Positions 35,020-43,523 of a DNA stretch of 64,000 nucleotides are shown here, one piece after another. Location of the stretch: assembly GCF_041902385.1 (NCBI RefSeq), contig NZ_CP169244.1, forward strand, positions 1,612,001-1,676,000, written 5' to 3'. The notes beneath the pieces were generated by a model. That model was not told the origin of the DNA. It saw nothing but the letters and a program-made list of their open reading frames with translations, and ran no database searches. Made by a program: the position numbers and the translations under genes. Source of the stretch: Arcticibacter sp041902385 (lineage in GTDB: Bacteria > Bacteroidota > Bacteroidia > Sphingobacteriales > Sphingobacteriaceae). The stretch's first letter is position 1, and every line of letters begins with the position of its first letter.

Positions 35020-35027
35020 TACTTTTG
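35020..35027 (+). promoter_or_regulatory. -7 promoter box of the HU gene
   Basis: TACTTTTG (TAnnTTTG), 49 nt before the HU ATG. A TTG at 35003-35005 is closer than usual (14 nt). The upstream region is very A/T-rich. Confidence 0.5.
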
Positions 35028-35076
35028 CAACCCCAAAACAATTAAGAGTTTACGAAAAAGTTTAACCCAATAAGAT

Positions 35077-35409
35077 ATGACTAAGGCAGAAATTATCGCA
35101 GAGATCTCCAGCAAAACTGGTATTGAAAAGTTAGATGTGCAGGAAGCGGTAGAGGCGTTTTTTAAGGTGATAAAAAATTCAATGGTTAATGGCGAGAATG
35201 TTTATGTGCGCGGTTTTGGGAGTTTTGTTGTAAAGAAAAGAGCAACAAAGACAGCACGCAATATATCTAAAAATACAGCCATCATTATTCCTGAACATTT
35301 TGTTCCAAGCTTCAAACCCGCAAAGGTTTTTGTTGAAAAAGTAAAGAACGGAAACGTAACTAAGTTAGCTGCTGCCGCTGAAGAAGCAAAGACAGCTGCA
35401 GAGGCATAA
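35077..35409 (+). CDS. HU-family nucleoid DNA-binding protein
   Basis: A 110-residue DNABII-family protein that bends DNA. The first ~90 residues are the HU fold: TKAEIIAEISSKTGIEKLDV, VNGENVYVRGFGSFVVKKR and the arm/strand ARNISKNTAIIIPEHFVPSF. The basic arm motif reads NTAIIIPEHFVPSFKPAK, so the canonical Pro at the arm tip is conserved. A short Ala/Glu tail is added. It is followed 13 bp later by a small membrane-protein gene and then the mS38-like peptide and rng. Confidence 0.93.
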   Translation: MTKAEIIAEISSKTGIEKLDVQEAVEAFFKVIKNSMVNGENVYVRGFGSFVVKKRATKTARNISKNTAIIIPEHFVPSFKPAKVFVEKVKNGNVTKLAAAAEEAKTAAEA

Positions 35410-35422
35410 GGTATTCCAGTAC

Positions 35423-35686
35423 ATGATGGTCAAAGGAAAGCAAATAACAGTTATTGGGTTGGTTCTGGTGGTAGTGACTCTGTTATTTTCTCCTGAGATT
35501 AAAGAATCATTTAAAGAAGAAGGACAGCACTCGGGAGATGCCGTTGTACGTGCTTCTCAATGGGTAACAGTATCTCCCGGGACTGACTCTTCTTCTGCCA
35601 AAGAGTCGTATCGGGAAATGATGAGTCTGGGGCGTGATCTAAACAGAACGGTTTTTCGGGATGTCAACCATCCTGTTTTGCTGTGA
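35423..35686 (+). CDS. Small single-pass membrane protein of unknown function
   Basis: An 87-residue protein not recognised by family. It starts with one transmembrane segment (ITVIGLVLVVVTLLF, residues ~8-22). A polar, Ser/Glu-rich remainder follows that would be periplasmic if the N terminus is inside. No cysteines in the soluble part. An alternative ATG lies at 35426. The 13-bp gap to the HU gene suggests co-transcription. Confidence 0.55.
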   Translation: MMVKGKQITVIGLVLVVVTLLFSPEIKESFKEEGQHSGDAVVRASQWVTVSPGTDSSSAKESYREMMSLGRDLNRTVFRDVNHPVLL

Positions 35687-35830
35687 TGCTATAAGCGAGC
35701 GGGGCTGATTCTGATACAGATAATACCTGAGAAATTGATCAGACGATAGCTTTACAGGAAGCGGAAGCTTTTCAAATAAAAGAATTAAGGAAATAATTAA
35801 TAATATTAAAAACATTTAAAATTTAAGATT

Positions 35831-35920
35831 ATGCCAAGCGGTAAGAAAAGAAAAAGACATAAAATGGCCACTCACAAGCGTAAAAAACGTTTAAGAAAGA
35901 ACAGACACAAGAAGAAATAA
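35831..35920 (+). CDS. COX24/AURKAIP1 (mS38-like) ribosomal micro-protein
   Basis: A 29-residue, extremely basic peptide: it begins MPSGKKRKRHK, contains ATHKRKKRLRKNRHKKK at its end, and has no acidic residue. This is the AURKAIP1/COX24 motif, known in mitochondria as ribosomal protein mS38; actinobacterial bS22 occupies the same small-subunit site. Such genes are widespread in Bacteroidota. A terminator follows 22 bp downstream. Too short for most gene finders; I base the call on the sequence motif and the dedicated terminator. Role in the 30S subunit is inferred from homology. Confidence 0.8.
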   Translation: MPSGKKRKRHKMATHKRKKRLRKNRHKKK

Positions 35921-35942
35921 AAGTCAATAGTAACGGTACTGC

Positions 35943-35974
35943 AATAGCCCGTCTTTTTCAGACAGGGCTATTTG
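35943..35974 (+). terminator. Terminator after the mS38-like gene
   Basis: AATAGCCC (35943-35950) pairs with GGGCTATT (35965-35972), with additional GTCT/AGAC pairing inside the loop. Confidence 0.8.
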
Positions 35975-36101
35975 TTATATACCTTTTGCATTGGCTTACA
36001 CGTAAGACCTCCACGCTTTTGCGTCTGGGGGTTCTTGTGTTATAAATCATTTCTGGTGTTGTACGCTGGCAGCGCCTATGCTGCCATTAAATGAGTAGCT
36101 G

Positions 36102-37652
36102 TTGGTAAAGGAATTAATCATCAATTTAACCCCAAACGGGGTGACTATTGCTTTACTGCAAGACAAGCAACTCGTAGAACTTCACGCGGAGCACGTTAAC
36201 AACAATTATGCTGTTGGTGACATCTACCTGGGCCGGATAAAGAAAATAATGCCCGGGTTAAATGCGGCTTTTGTAGATGTAGGCTACGAAAAGGATGCTT
36301 TTTTGCATTATCTTGACCTGGGACCACAGGTGCAGTCGCTGATAAAGCTGACCAAGATAGTAAAGAATGGCAGTTACAAGGATAAACTGCTGAATAGTTT
36401 CAAGCTGGAGGAAGATATTAATAAATCCGGCAAGATATCTGAAGTGCTCAGCCGAAATATGCTGTTGCCCGTTCAGATAGCGAAAGAGCCAATTTCAACT
36501 AAAGGTCCACGCTTAAGTTCAGATCTTTCAATCGCTGGAAGATTTGTTGTTCTGGTACCCTTTTCTGAATCAATATCAATCTCTAAGAAGATTAAGAGCA
36601 ATACAGAGAGGACCCGCTTAAAAAAGATAGTTGAAAGTATAAAGCCAAAGAACTTTGGCGTGATCATCCGCACGGTATCCGAAGGAAAAGGAGTAGCGGA
36701 GCTCCAGAAAGATCTGCTTGATCTTATTGCCCGCTGGGAGACTTTTTCAAAAAGACTGCCGGTCACGGAACCTTCCAAAAAGATTTTGGGTGAAATGGGA
36801 AGAACTTCTACCATTTTGCGGGATATTTTAAATCCCGATTTCACCAATATTCATGTAAATGACAACGGTATTTATGAAGAGATCCGGTCGTATGTTCAGG
36901 ATATTTCTCCTGAGCTGGAGAAGATCGTAAAGCTCTACAAACACCGTGAACCGATATTTGAACATTTTGGAGTTGAAAAACAAATAAAGGCAGCGTTTGG
37001 CCGCACGGTGAACCTGGCCGGGGGAGCCTATCTGGTGGTGGAGCATACCGAGGCGCTTCACGTCATCGATGTTAACAGCGGGAACCGGACGGCTAATCCT
37101 GAGAACCAGGAGGAGAATGCGTTGCAGGTTAATAAGGAAGCTGCACGCGAGATAGCCAGACAACTGCGCCTCCGCGATATGGGCGGAATTGTGGTGGTCG
37201 ACTTTATCGACATGCACAAGCCCAATAACCGTAAGGAGCTGTTTGACTATCTGAAGCAGCAGATGGCGTTAGACAGGGCGAAGCATACTATCCTGCCTCC
37301 GAGTAAGTTCGGTCTTGTGCAGATCACACGTCAGCGGGTTCGTCCTGAAATGAACATCGTGACTAATGAAAAGTGCCCTGCGTGTAATGGAACAGGGGAG
37401 ATTAAGGCGAGCATTGTCCTTCTTGACGATATCGAGAGCAATCTTACCTACATTCTCAACGAGCAGAATGAAAAGAAAGTGACACTTTGTGTTCACCCGT
37501 ACATTGAAGCATACATTAAAAAAGGATTTCTGTCTCGGCAGTGGCGCTGGTTTCTCCATTTCGGTAAGTGGATAAGCGTCAAAGCAGTTCCCTCCTATTA
37601 CTTAACCGAGTTTCACTTCCTCAACTCCAAAGAAGAAGAGATCAAATTGTAA
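36102..37652 (+). CDS. rng: Ribonuclease G (RNase E/G family)
   Basis: Endonuclease for rRNA 5' maturation and mRNA decay. It has 516 residues, starting at a TTG (MVKELIINLTPNG), usual in this phylum. It carries an N-terminal S1 domain with GDIYLGRIKKIMPGLNAAFV and the 5' sensor region. The catalytic Mg-binding Asp residues lie in HVIDVNSGNRT and VVVDFIDM, and the Zn-link cysteines in CPACNGTG. There is no long C-terminal degradosome scaffold, so it is the G-type. A strong terminator follows. Confidence 0.94.
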   Translation: MVKELIINLTPNGVTIALLQDKQLVELHAEHVNNNYAVGDIYLGRIKKIMPGLNAAFVDVGYEKDAFLHYLDLGPQVQSLIKLTKIVKNGSYKDKLLNSFKLEEDINKSGKISEVLSRNMLLPVQIAKEPISTKGPRLSSDLSIAGRFVVLVPFSESISISKKIKSNTERTRLKKIVESIKPKNFGVIIRTVSEGKGVAELQKDLLDLIARWETFSKRLPVTEPSKKILGEMGRTSTILRDILNPDFTNIHVNDNGIYEEIRSYVQDISPELEKIVKLYKHREPIFEHFGVEKQIKAAFGRTVNLAGGAYLVVEHTEALHVIDVNSGNRTANPENQEENALQVNKEAAREIARQLRLRDMGGIVVVDFIDMHKPNNRKELFDYLKQQMALDRAKHTILPPSKFGLVQITRQRVRPEMNIVTNEKCPACNGTGEIKASIVLLDDIESNLTYILNEQNEKKVTLCVHPYIEAYIKKGFLSRQWRWFLHFGKWISVKAVPSYYLTEFHFLNSKEEEIKL

Positions 37653-37663
37653 GAAGTCAAAGG

Positions 37664-37703
37664 AACGGGGCTTTCAGTTAGATAACTGGAAGCCCCGTTT
37701 TTT
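37664..37703 (+). terminator. Terminator of rng
   Basis: AACGGGGCTT (37664-37673) pairs with AAGCCCCGTT (37690-37699), extended by CAGTT/AACTG, then a T-run. Confidence 0.93.
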
Positions 37704-37791
37704 ATTGGCCCCCTTTGACGTATCTTTATAACGGCCATCGTGGCGTTGCAAATGAATTGCAGCCGGCTTTTTTATCTAAAAACCACTCAAA

Positions 37792-39171
37792 TTGGCAAAG
37801 TCAAAAACAGCATATTTCTGTCAAAGCTGCGGCTACGAATCTCCTAAGTGGATGGGCAAATGCCCTTCCTGCAATCAGTGGAACACATTTGTGGAAGAGC
37901 TTGTTCAAAAGGCGCCCGGAGGAGCAGCCGAATGGAAGACGGGCCAGAAAGCCGGGCGGCTTCCTCAGCCCGCCGCTATCAGTGAAATTGCCTACACAGA
38001 GGAGAAGAGGATCCGTACCGGCGACGGAGAGCTCAACAGAGTGCTGGGAGGAGGGGTTGTGCCCGGGTCGCTCGTGCTGATCGGGGGAGAGCCAGGAATT
38101 GGTAAGTCGACCCTTATGCTGCAGCTCACCTTAAATCTGCCCGAGCTGAAGGTTTTGTATGTTTCGGGCGAAGAAAGCGAGCACCAGATCAAGATGAGGG
38201 CGGCGCGGCTGGAAGCAGCGGCCGGCGGAAAGGATGTGTATATTCTCACGGAAACATCCACACAGAACATCTTTAAGCAGATTGAGCAGCTCGAGCCCCA
38301 GCTTGTGGTAGTGGACTCTATCCAGACGCTTTACTCTGCTCATATAGATTCTACTCCGGGCAGTGTGTCACAGGTCCGAGAATGTACTGCCGAGCTCCTG
38401 CGCTTTGCTAAGGAAACATCAACGCCTGTATTTCTGATCGGGCATATTACCAAGGACGGTGCCATTGCAGGGCCTAAGATCCTGGAGCATATGGTTGATA
38501 CGGTACTTCAGTTTGAGGGAGACAGACACCATTTTTACCGGATCCTCCGGGCAGTAAAGAACAGGTTTGGCTCGGCTTCCGAGCTTGGCATTTATGAGAT
38601 GCTCGGAAATGGTCTTCGGGAAGTTTCTAATCCCTCTGAGATACTGCTTTCGCAAAGAGATGAACAGCTAAGCGGGATAACTATTTCAGCGATGCTGGAG
38701 GGAGTGCGTCCGATGCTGATTGAAACTCAGGCACTGGTAAGCCATTCTGCTTATGGCACTCCTCAGCGCTCGGCCACTGGCTTTGATACCAGAAGGATGA
38801 ACATGCTGCTAGCGGTGCTTGAGAAGAGGTGCGGCTTTCGCTTGAGCGCGAAGGACGTGTTCTTAAATATTGCCGGAGGCCTTCGGGTGGAGGATCCGGC
38901 CGTAGATCTGGGCATTGTAGCTGCTGTAATTTCCTCTCATGAAGATATCCCGGTTCCATCTTCCGTATGTTTTGCTGCCGAAGTGGGATTGTCAGGGGAG
39001 ATCCGGGCCGTCAACAGGATAGAACATCGTATAGCCGAAGCGGAGAAACTTGGATTTGAACAGATATATATATCGAAGTATAATAAAAAGGGGCTCGATA
39101 CCAGTCGTTATCAAATAGAAATAAAAAGCGTTTCAAAGATAGAAGAGGTGTTCGCCGCTTTGTTTGGATAA
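37792..39171 (+). CDS. radA: DNA repair protein RadA
   Basis: A RecA-like branch-migration ATPase with 459 residues. It starts at a TTG (MAKSKTAYFCQSCGYES). The zinc finger is CQSCGYESPKWMGKCPSC, Walker A is GGEPGIGKSTLM, and the RadA-specific KNRFG motif is present (VKNRFGSASELG). A C-terminal Lon-protease-like domain holds DVFLNIAGGLRVEDPAVDL and lacks catalytic protease residues, as usual in RadA. It ends at a bidirectional terminator shared with carB. Confidence 0.96.
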   Translation: MAKSKTAYFCQSCGYESPKWMGKCPSCNQWNTFVEELVQKAPGGAAEWKTGQKAGRLPQPAAISEIAYTEEKRIRTGDGELNRVLGGGVVPGSLVLIGGEPGIGKSTLMLQLTLNLPELKVLYVSGEESEHQIKMRAARLEAAAGGKDVYILTETSTQNIFKQIEQLEPQLVVVDSIQTLYSAHIDSTPGSVSQVRECTAELLRFAKETSTPVFLIGHITKDGAIAGPKILEHMVDTVLQFEGDRHHFYRILRAVKNRFGSASELGIYEMLGNGLREVSNPSEILLSQRDEQLSGITISAMLEGVRPMLIETQALVSHSAYGTPQRSATGFDTRRMNMLLAVLEKRCGFRLSAKDVFLNIAGGLRVEDPAVDLGIVAAVISSHEDIPVPSSVCFAAEVGLSGEIRAVNRIEHRIAEAEKLGFEQIYISKYNKKGLDTSRYQIEIKSVSKIEEVFAALFG

Positions 39172-39198
39172 GGTCAGAGCAAGCTCTATAAAAACAAA

Positions 39199-39235
39199 TA
39201 ACTCCCGGAAAGATGCTGATCTCGTCCGGGAGTTA
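39199..39235. terminator. Bidirectional terminator between radA and carB
   Basis: A perfect 11-bp stem, TAACTCCCGGA (39199-39209) with TCCGGGAGTTA (39225-39235), lies between the two convergent genes. Confidence 0.9.
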
Positions 39236-39251
39236 ATATAATATTATGAAT

Positions 39252-39279
39252 TAACTGCTAATTGCCAACTGCTAACAGC
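39252..39279 (+). repeat. Heptad repeat tract at the carB 3' end
   Basis: Four consecutive 7-mers, TAACTGC, TAATTGC, CAACTGC and TAACAGC, end at the base before the carB stop codon (39280-39282 on the opposite strand). Confidence 0.75.
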
Positions 39280-42096
39280 CTATTTGCTCAGGTACATTGA
39301 TTTTTCTTTGTACAATTTTACGAAGTAAGGGTCTTCGAGATTGCGGATAAAGCGAATCGCTTCTCCCGTTGACTTCATTTCAGGGCCGAGCTGTTTGTCG
39401 ACATCGGGGAACTTATCGAAGGAAAATACGGGCTCTTTAATCGCGTAGCCTTCCAGTTTCCTTACTATCTGGAAATCTTTCAACTTGCTGGCACCAAGCA
39501 TTACCTTCGCAGCAATGTTGATATAAGGAACGTCGTACGCCTTGGCAATGAAAGGAACCGTCCTTGAAGCTCTTGGATTAGCTTCTATTACGTATACCTT
39601 TTGATCTTTTATAGCAAACTGAATATTCAAAAGTCCCCTTACATTGAGCGCTTTGGCCAGCTTTTCAGTGTACTCTTCCATCTGTCTGATGACGTTCTCG
39701 GAGAGGTTGAACGGAGGCAACACAGCGCTCGAGTCGCCTGAATGGATGCCTGCGGGTTCAATGTGCTCCATCATACCGACGATATGTACATCTTCTCCGT
39801 CGCATATTGAATCAGACTCGGCTTCTTCAGCCCGGTCAAGGAAGTGGTCGATCAGTACGCGGTTGCCCGGAAGGTCACCAAGCAGTTTTACTACTGCCTT
39901 TTCGAGATCGTCGTCATTGATTACAATGCTCATCCCCTGTCCGCCAAGAACATAGCTTGGTCTTACCAGCACGGGATATCCCACCTGATGGGCAACTTCT
40001 ATAGCTTCCTCTGCACTTTCTGCCACACCGTATTTCGGATAAGGAATGCCAAGATCCTTTAAAAGGTCAGAAAAGCGTCCTCTGTCCTCAGCAATGTCCA
40101 TATCATTGAAAGAAGTACCAATGATCTTTATGCCGTGCTCGTGGAGCTTCTCAGCCATCTTAAGAGCAGTCTGGCCGCCCAGCTGTACAATTACCCCTTC
40201 AGGCTTTTCATGATCTATAATCTCGCGCACATGCTCCCAGAAGACAGGCTCGAAGTAGAGCTTGTCGGCCATATTGAAGTCGGTCGACACGGTTTCCGGG
40301 TTGCAATTGATCATGATAGACTCGTAGCCGCATTCTTTAGCCGCCAGCAAGCCGTGCACACAGGAGTAGTCAAACTCTATCCCCTGCCCGATACGGTTCG
40401 GACCGGAGCCCAGCACGATGATCTTCTTCTTGTCGCTCACTACCGACTCGTTTTCGAACTCGAAAGTGGAGTAATAATATGGCGTTTGTGCCGGGAACTC
40501 GGCAGCACAGGTGTCTACCATTTTGTAAACACGTTTAATGCCAAGCTCTTTTCGTCTGTTATAAACGTCGTCTTCTGTTACGTTTCCAAGCAGCCAGGCG
40601 ATCTGCACATCTGAAAATCCTTTCTGCTTGAGGGTGACGAAGAAGTCTTTCGGGATGTTGTTGAGCGAGTATCTCTTTAGCTCCTGCTCAAGCGTGACAA
40701 GTTCCTGGATCTGAACGAGGAACCATTTGTCGATGAGTGTAACCTTGCGGATCGATTCCATCGGTACCCCTAAGCTCATTGCGTCCTTAATCAGGAACAG
40801 CCTGTTCCAGCTTGGGTGCTCCAGGCCCTTCATGATCTCTTCCAGATTCCTGTTCTGACGTCCGTCAGCACCAAGACCAGCACGGCCGATCTCGAGACTT
40901 TGAGCCGCTTTCTGAAGGGCTTCAATAAAGGTACGTCCGATACCCATTACCTCGCCTACAGACTTCATCTGCAGTCCCAGTTCTTTATTCGCTCCCTTGA
41001 ACTTGTCGAAGTTCCAGCGGGGAACTTTCACGATGACATAGTCGAGCGTCGGCTCAAAATATGCTGAGGTAGTTTTGGTGATCTGGTTTTCAATTTCATC
41101 CAGGTTGTAGCCGATAGCCAGCTTGGCTGCAATTTTTGCGATCGGATAACCGGTAGCCTTAGAGGCAAGCGCTGAAGAGCGGGATACGCGGGGGTTGATT
41201 TCGATGGCGATAATTGATTCGTCTGCAGGGTTAACAGAGAACTGAACATTACAGCCTCCGGCGAAGTTTCCAATAGCCCTCATCATCCTGATGGCCTGGT
41301 TACGCATATCCTGATAGCAGCGGTCGCTCAAAGTCATCGCCGGAGCAACCGTGATTGAGTCGCCCGTATGAATGCCCATCGGGTCAAAGTTCTCGATAGA
41401 GCAGATGATGATGACATTATCTTTATTGTCGCGGAGCAGCTCAAGCTCAAACTCTTTCCATCCGAGCACTGCCTGTTCTACCAATACCTCGTGAGTCGGA
41501 GATGCCTGGAGCCCGCGGCTTAAAGCAGCGTCAAACTCTTCCTTTTTATGCACGAAACCTCCGCCGGTTCCCCCAAGAGTATAAGATGGCCGGATGACAA
41601 GGGGGAAGCCTATCTCCTGCGCTGCTTCCTTGCCTTCAAGGAAAGAATTCGCAATCTTAGATCTTGCTACCCCAATGCCGATATCGATCATCAGCTGCCG
41701 GAACTCTTCGCGGTTCTCGGTCTTTTCAATCGCTGCTACATCTACACCGATCACTTTTACTCCGTATTTTGCCCAGATCCCTCTCTCTTCTGCCTCCTTA
41801 CAAAGGTTTAAAGCCGTTTGGCCGCCCATTGTTGGAAGAACGGCATCGATCTTTTGTTCCTGCAAAATCGTTTCAATGCTCTCGCACGTTAAAGGACGAA
41901 GGTAGACATGATCAGCAATTACCTTATCCGTCATAATCGTTGCCGGATTGGAATTGATAATTGACACTTCAATTCCTTCATCTTTTAATGATAAAGCTGC
42001 CTGTGATCCTGAGTAGTCAAACTCGCAGGCTTGTCCGATAATAATGGGTCCTGAACCAATGATCAGGACTGATTTAATTGAAGAATCTTTTGGCAT
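39280..42096 (-). CDS. carB: Carbamoyl-phosphate synthase large subunit, lacking the C-terminal allosteric domain
   Basis: Makes carbamoyl phosphate for arginine and pyrimidines. It has 938 residues. Two ATP-grasp halves are present: GSGPIIIGQACEFDYSGSQA starts the first, and GSGPNRIGQGIEFDYSCVH starts the second near residue 560; ATP-grasp core segments such as VIRPSYTLGGTGGGFV and LVRPSYVLGGQGMSIV are intact. E. coli CarB has about 135 further residues forming the MGS-like allosteric domain that senses UMP, IMP and ornithine; here the chain stops after KSTGEAIRFIRNLEDPYFV. carA is not in the window. Confidence 0.95.
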   Translation of the reverse strand: MPKDSSIKSVLIIGSGPIIIGQACEFDYSGSQAALSLKDEGIEVSIINSNPATIMTDKVIADHVYLRPLTCESIETILQEQKIDAVLPTMGGQTALNLCKEAEERGIWAKYGVKVIGVDVAAIEKTENREEFRQLMIDIGIGVARSKIANSFLEGKEAAQEIGFPLVIRPSYTLGGTGGGFVHKKEEFDAALSRGLQASPTHEVLVEQAVLGWKEFELELLRDNKDNVIIICSIENFDPMGIHTGDSITVAPAMTLSDRCYQDMRNQAIRMMRAIGNFAGGCNVQFSVNPADESIIAIEINPRVSRSSALASKATGYPIAKIAAKLAIGYNLDEIENQITKTTSAYFEPTLDYVIVKVPRWNFDKFKGANKELGLQMKSVGEVMGIGRTFIEALQKAAQSLEIGRAGLGADGRQNRNLEEIMKGLEHPSWNRLFLIKDAMSLGVPMESIRKVTLIDKWFLVQIQELVTLEQELKRYSLNNIPKDFFVTLKQKGFSDVQIAWLLGNVTEDDVYNRRKELGIKRVYKMVDTCAAEFPAQTPYYYSTFEFENESVVSDKKKIIVLGSGPNRIGQGIEFDYSCVHGLLAAKECGYESIMINCNPETVSTDFNMADKLYFEPVFWEHVREIIDHEKPEGVIVQLGGQTALKMAEKLHEHGIKIIGTSFNDMDIAEDRGRFSDLLKDLGIPYPKYGVAESAEEAIEVAHQVGYPVLVRPSYVLGGQGMSIVINDDDLEKAVVKLLGDLPGNRVLIDHFLDRAEEAESDSICDGEDVHIVGMMEHIEPAGIHSGDSSAVLPPFNLSENVIRQMEEYTEKLAKALNVRGLLNIQFAIKDQKVYVIEANPRASRTVPFIAKAYDVPYINIAAKVMLGASKLKDFQIVRKLEGYAIKEPVFSFDKFPDVDKQLGPEMKSTGEAIRFIRNLEDPYFVKLYKEKSMYLSK

Positions 42097-42173
42097 TGAA
42101 TTGTTAAAGTCAAAAAGTGAATACTAGTCAAACGACTTAACAACCAGTGAGATTGGCTATGTTTCAGGCAAAA

Positions 42174-42204
42174 ATCCCGACTGTATTGTCGGGATGCAAA
42201 GGTA
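42174..42204 (-). promoter_or_regulatory. carB promoter box and adjoining hairpin
   Basis: Minus-strand TACCTTTG (42204-42197) is a -7 box. Two bases on, ATCCCGAC (42195-42188) pairs with GTCGGGAT (42181-42174), followed by T-rich sequence. Depending on the exact start site this is a 5'-terminal hairpin or a very early attenuator. Confidence 0.5.
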
Positions 42205-42334
42205 ATAAATTAGGCGGTTTTGTAATAGATTATTTTAATTTTAATGCGGGCAGGTCGTGCAGTGCACCAGGACTAAAAAAGCCGGGCGCCTTGGCCAGGT
42301 GATATCTTAATAATGCTGGCCATGAATGTTTTTC

Positions 42335-42364
42335 TTGAAAGCCCTCAGTCTTTTCATACTTTTG
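42335..42364 (+). promoter_or_regulatory. Promoter of the pnuC-kinase operon (TTG-N19-TACTTTTG)
   Basis: TTG at 42335-42337, a 19-nt spacer and TACTTTTG at 42357-42364 match the Bacteroidota consensus. The box ends 4 nt before the GTG start, predicting a leaderless transcript. Confidence 0.65.
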
Positions 42365-42368
42365 CACC

Positions 42369-42986
42369 GTGATCCCCGATGCGGTACACTTTTGGCAATT
42401 GTTTTGGAACCAGCTCGTTCACACCCCGCCGCTTGAGTGGCTTGGTACTATCACGGGTTTCCTGTGCGTATACCTGGCCGCCCGTCAGCACATCCTTAAC
42501 TGGCCGGTGTCTATCATTAGTGTAGGCGCCTACGCGGTACTGTTTTACGACTTTAAGCTATACGGCGACGCGGTACTGCAGTTATATTTCCTTGGAACAG
42601 CTGTGTACGGGTGGTATTACTGGCTGAAGAGGAAGGAGGAGCATCAGAAGCCTGTCGTTTCCCTTGATTATAAGGGCTACGCGGCAGTAGTAGCTTCAGT
42701 TGTTGTTCTGTCTGTTCTGTTGGGGCTTTTCCTGGATCATTTTACCCCCAGTGATGTTCCCTACATCGATGGCACCTGCACAGCGGTTAGTTTTGTGGCC
42801 CAGTACTTAATGACACGGAAAGTGCTGCAGAACTGGCTTTTGTGGATCCTGGTAGATGCATGTTACGTACCATTATACCTCTATAAAAATCTGGCAATGA
42901 CTGCCGTATTGTATCTTTTGTTCCTGGGGCTTGCAACACTTGGTTTTATTGACTGGAAAAGAACATGGAGATTGGAGAAAAAATAG
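42369..42986 (+). CDS. pnuC: PnuC-family nicotinamide mononucleotide/riboside transporter
   Basis: An inner-membrane facilitator with 205 residues and about seven transmembrane segments. Typical PnuC features are the opening LEWLGTITGFLCVYLAARQ, NWPVSIISVGAYAVLFYDF and YGWYYWLKRKEEHQ. It starts with GTG at 42369, placed by the promoter box. The next gene overlaps by 22 bp and encodes a ribosylnicotinamide-kinase-like protein, which would trap the imported substrate by phosphorylation. PnuT (thiamine) paralogues exist in the phylum; the kinase partner argues for nicotinamide riboside. Confidence 0.85.
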   Translation: MIPDAVHFWQLFWNQLVHTPPLEWLGTITGFLCVYLAARQHILNWPVSIISVGAYAVLFYDFKLYGDAVLQLYFLGTAVYGWYYWLKRKEEHQKPVVSLDYKGYAAVVASVVVLSVLLGLFLDHFTPSDVPYIDGTCTAVSFVAQYLMTRKVLQNWLLWILVDACYVPLYLYKNLAMTAVLYLLFLGLATLGFIDWKRTWRLEKK

Positions 42987-43501
42987 TGAAGATAGCGGTG
43001 GTCGGCCCGGAATCAACTGGAAAATCCACAATATCGCAGCTGCTCGCCGAGCACTACAACACAGTATGGGTTCCCGAATACGCGCGCGAATATTGCAGCC
43101 GGCTCACCGAGCCCTGCAGCTGGCAGGACGAAATCAATATGTTTCGCGGGCAGCTGCAGTTAGAGGAGAGCCTGGCTACGCAGGCTAACAAACTTCTCAT
43201 TTGTGATACGACGTTTCTTACCGTGAAGATCTGGAGCGACTATATGTTCGGCAAGACGCCTGAGGAGGTGCTGGAAATGCTCCCACAGCATACGTACGAC
43301 CTTTATCTTCTCATGGACATCGATCTTCCCTGGGAAGATGACCCGTTAAGAGATTTTCCACATCTGCGGGGCTATTTTATGGAGATCTGGCATAACGAGC
43401 TTGCCGCCTTGCATGCGCGGTATACTGTTATCTCAGGCTCCACGAACGAAAGATTACAGAATGCAGTCCAAGCTGTTAATAATTACCTTAACATAATTTA
43501 A
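42965..43501 (+). CDS. NadR-type ribosylnicotinamide kinase domain protein (P-loop ATPase)
   Basis: A 178-residue single-domain kinase. The P-loop is AVVGPESTGKSTISQLLAEH, followed by PEYAREYCSRL, the lid and nucleoside-site region LICDTTFLTVKIWSDYMFG, and DLYLLMDIDLPWEDDPLRD, all typical of the NadR C-terminal kinase. The NadR nucleotidyltransferase and DNA-binding domains are absent. Its start lies inside pnuC (22-bp overlap), which indicates translational coupling. Inferred role: phosphorylation of nicotinamide riboside to NMN in NAD salvage. Confidence 0.85.
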   Translation: MEIGEKIVKIAVVGPESTGKSTISQLLAEHYNTVWVPEYAREYCSRLTEPCSWQDEINMFRGQLQLEESLATQANKLLICDTTFLTVKIWSDYMFGKTPEEVLEMLPQHTYDLYLLMDIDLPWEDDPLRDFPHLRGYFMEIWHNELAALHARYTVISGSTNERLQNAVQAVNNYLNII

Positions 43502-43523
43502 CATTCAGATCCGGGGAAATACC

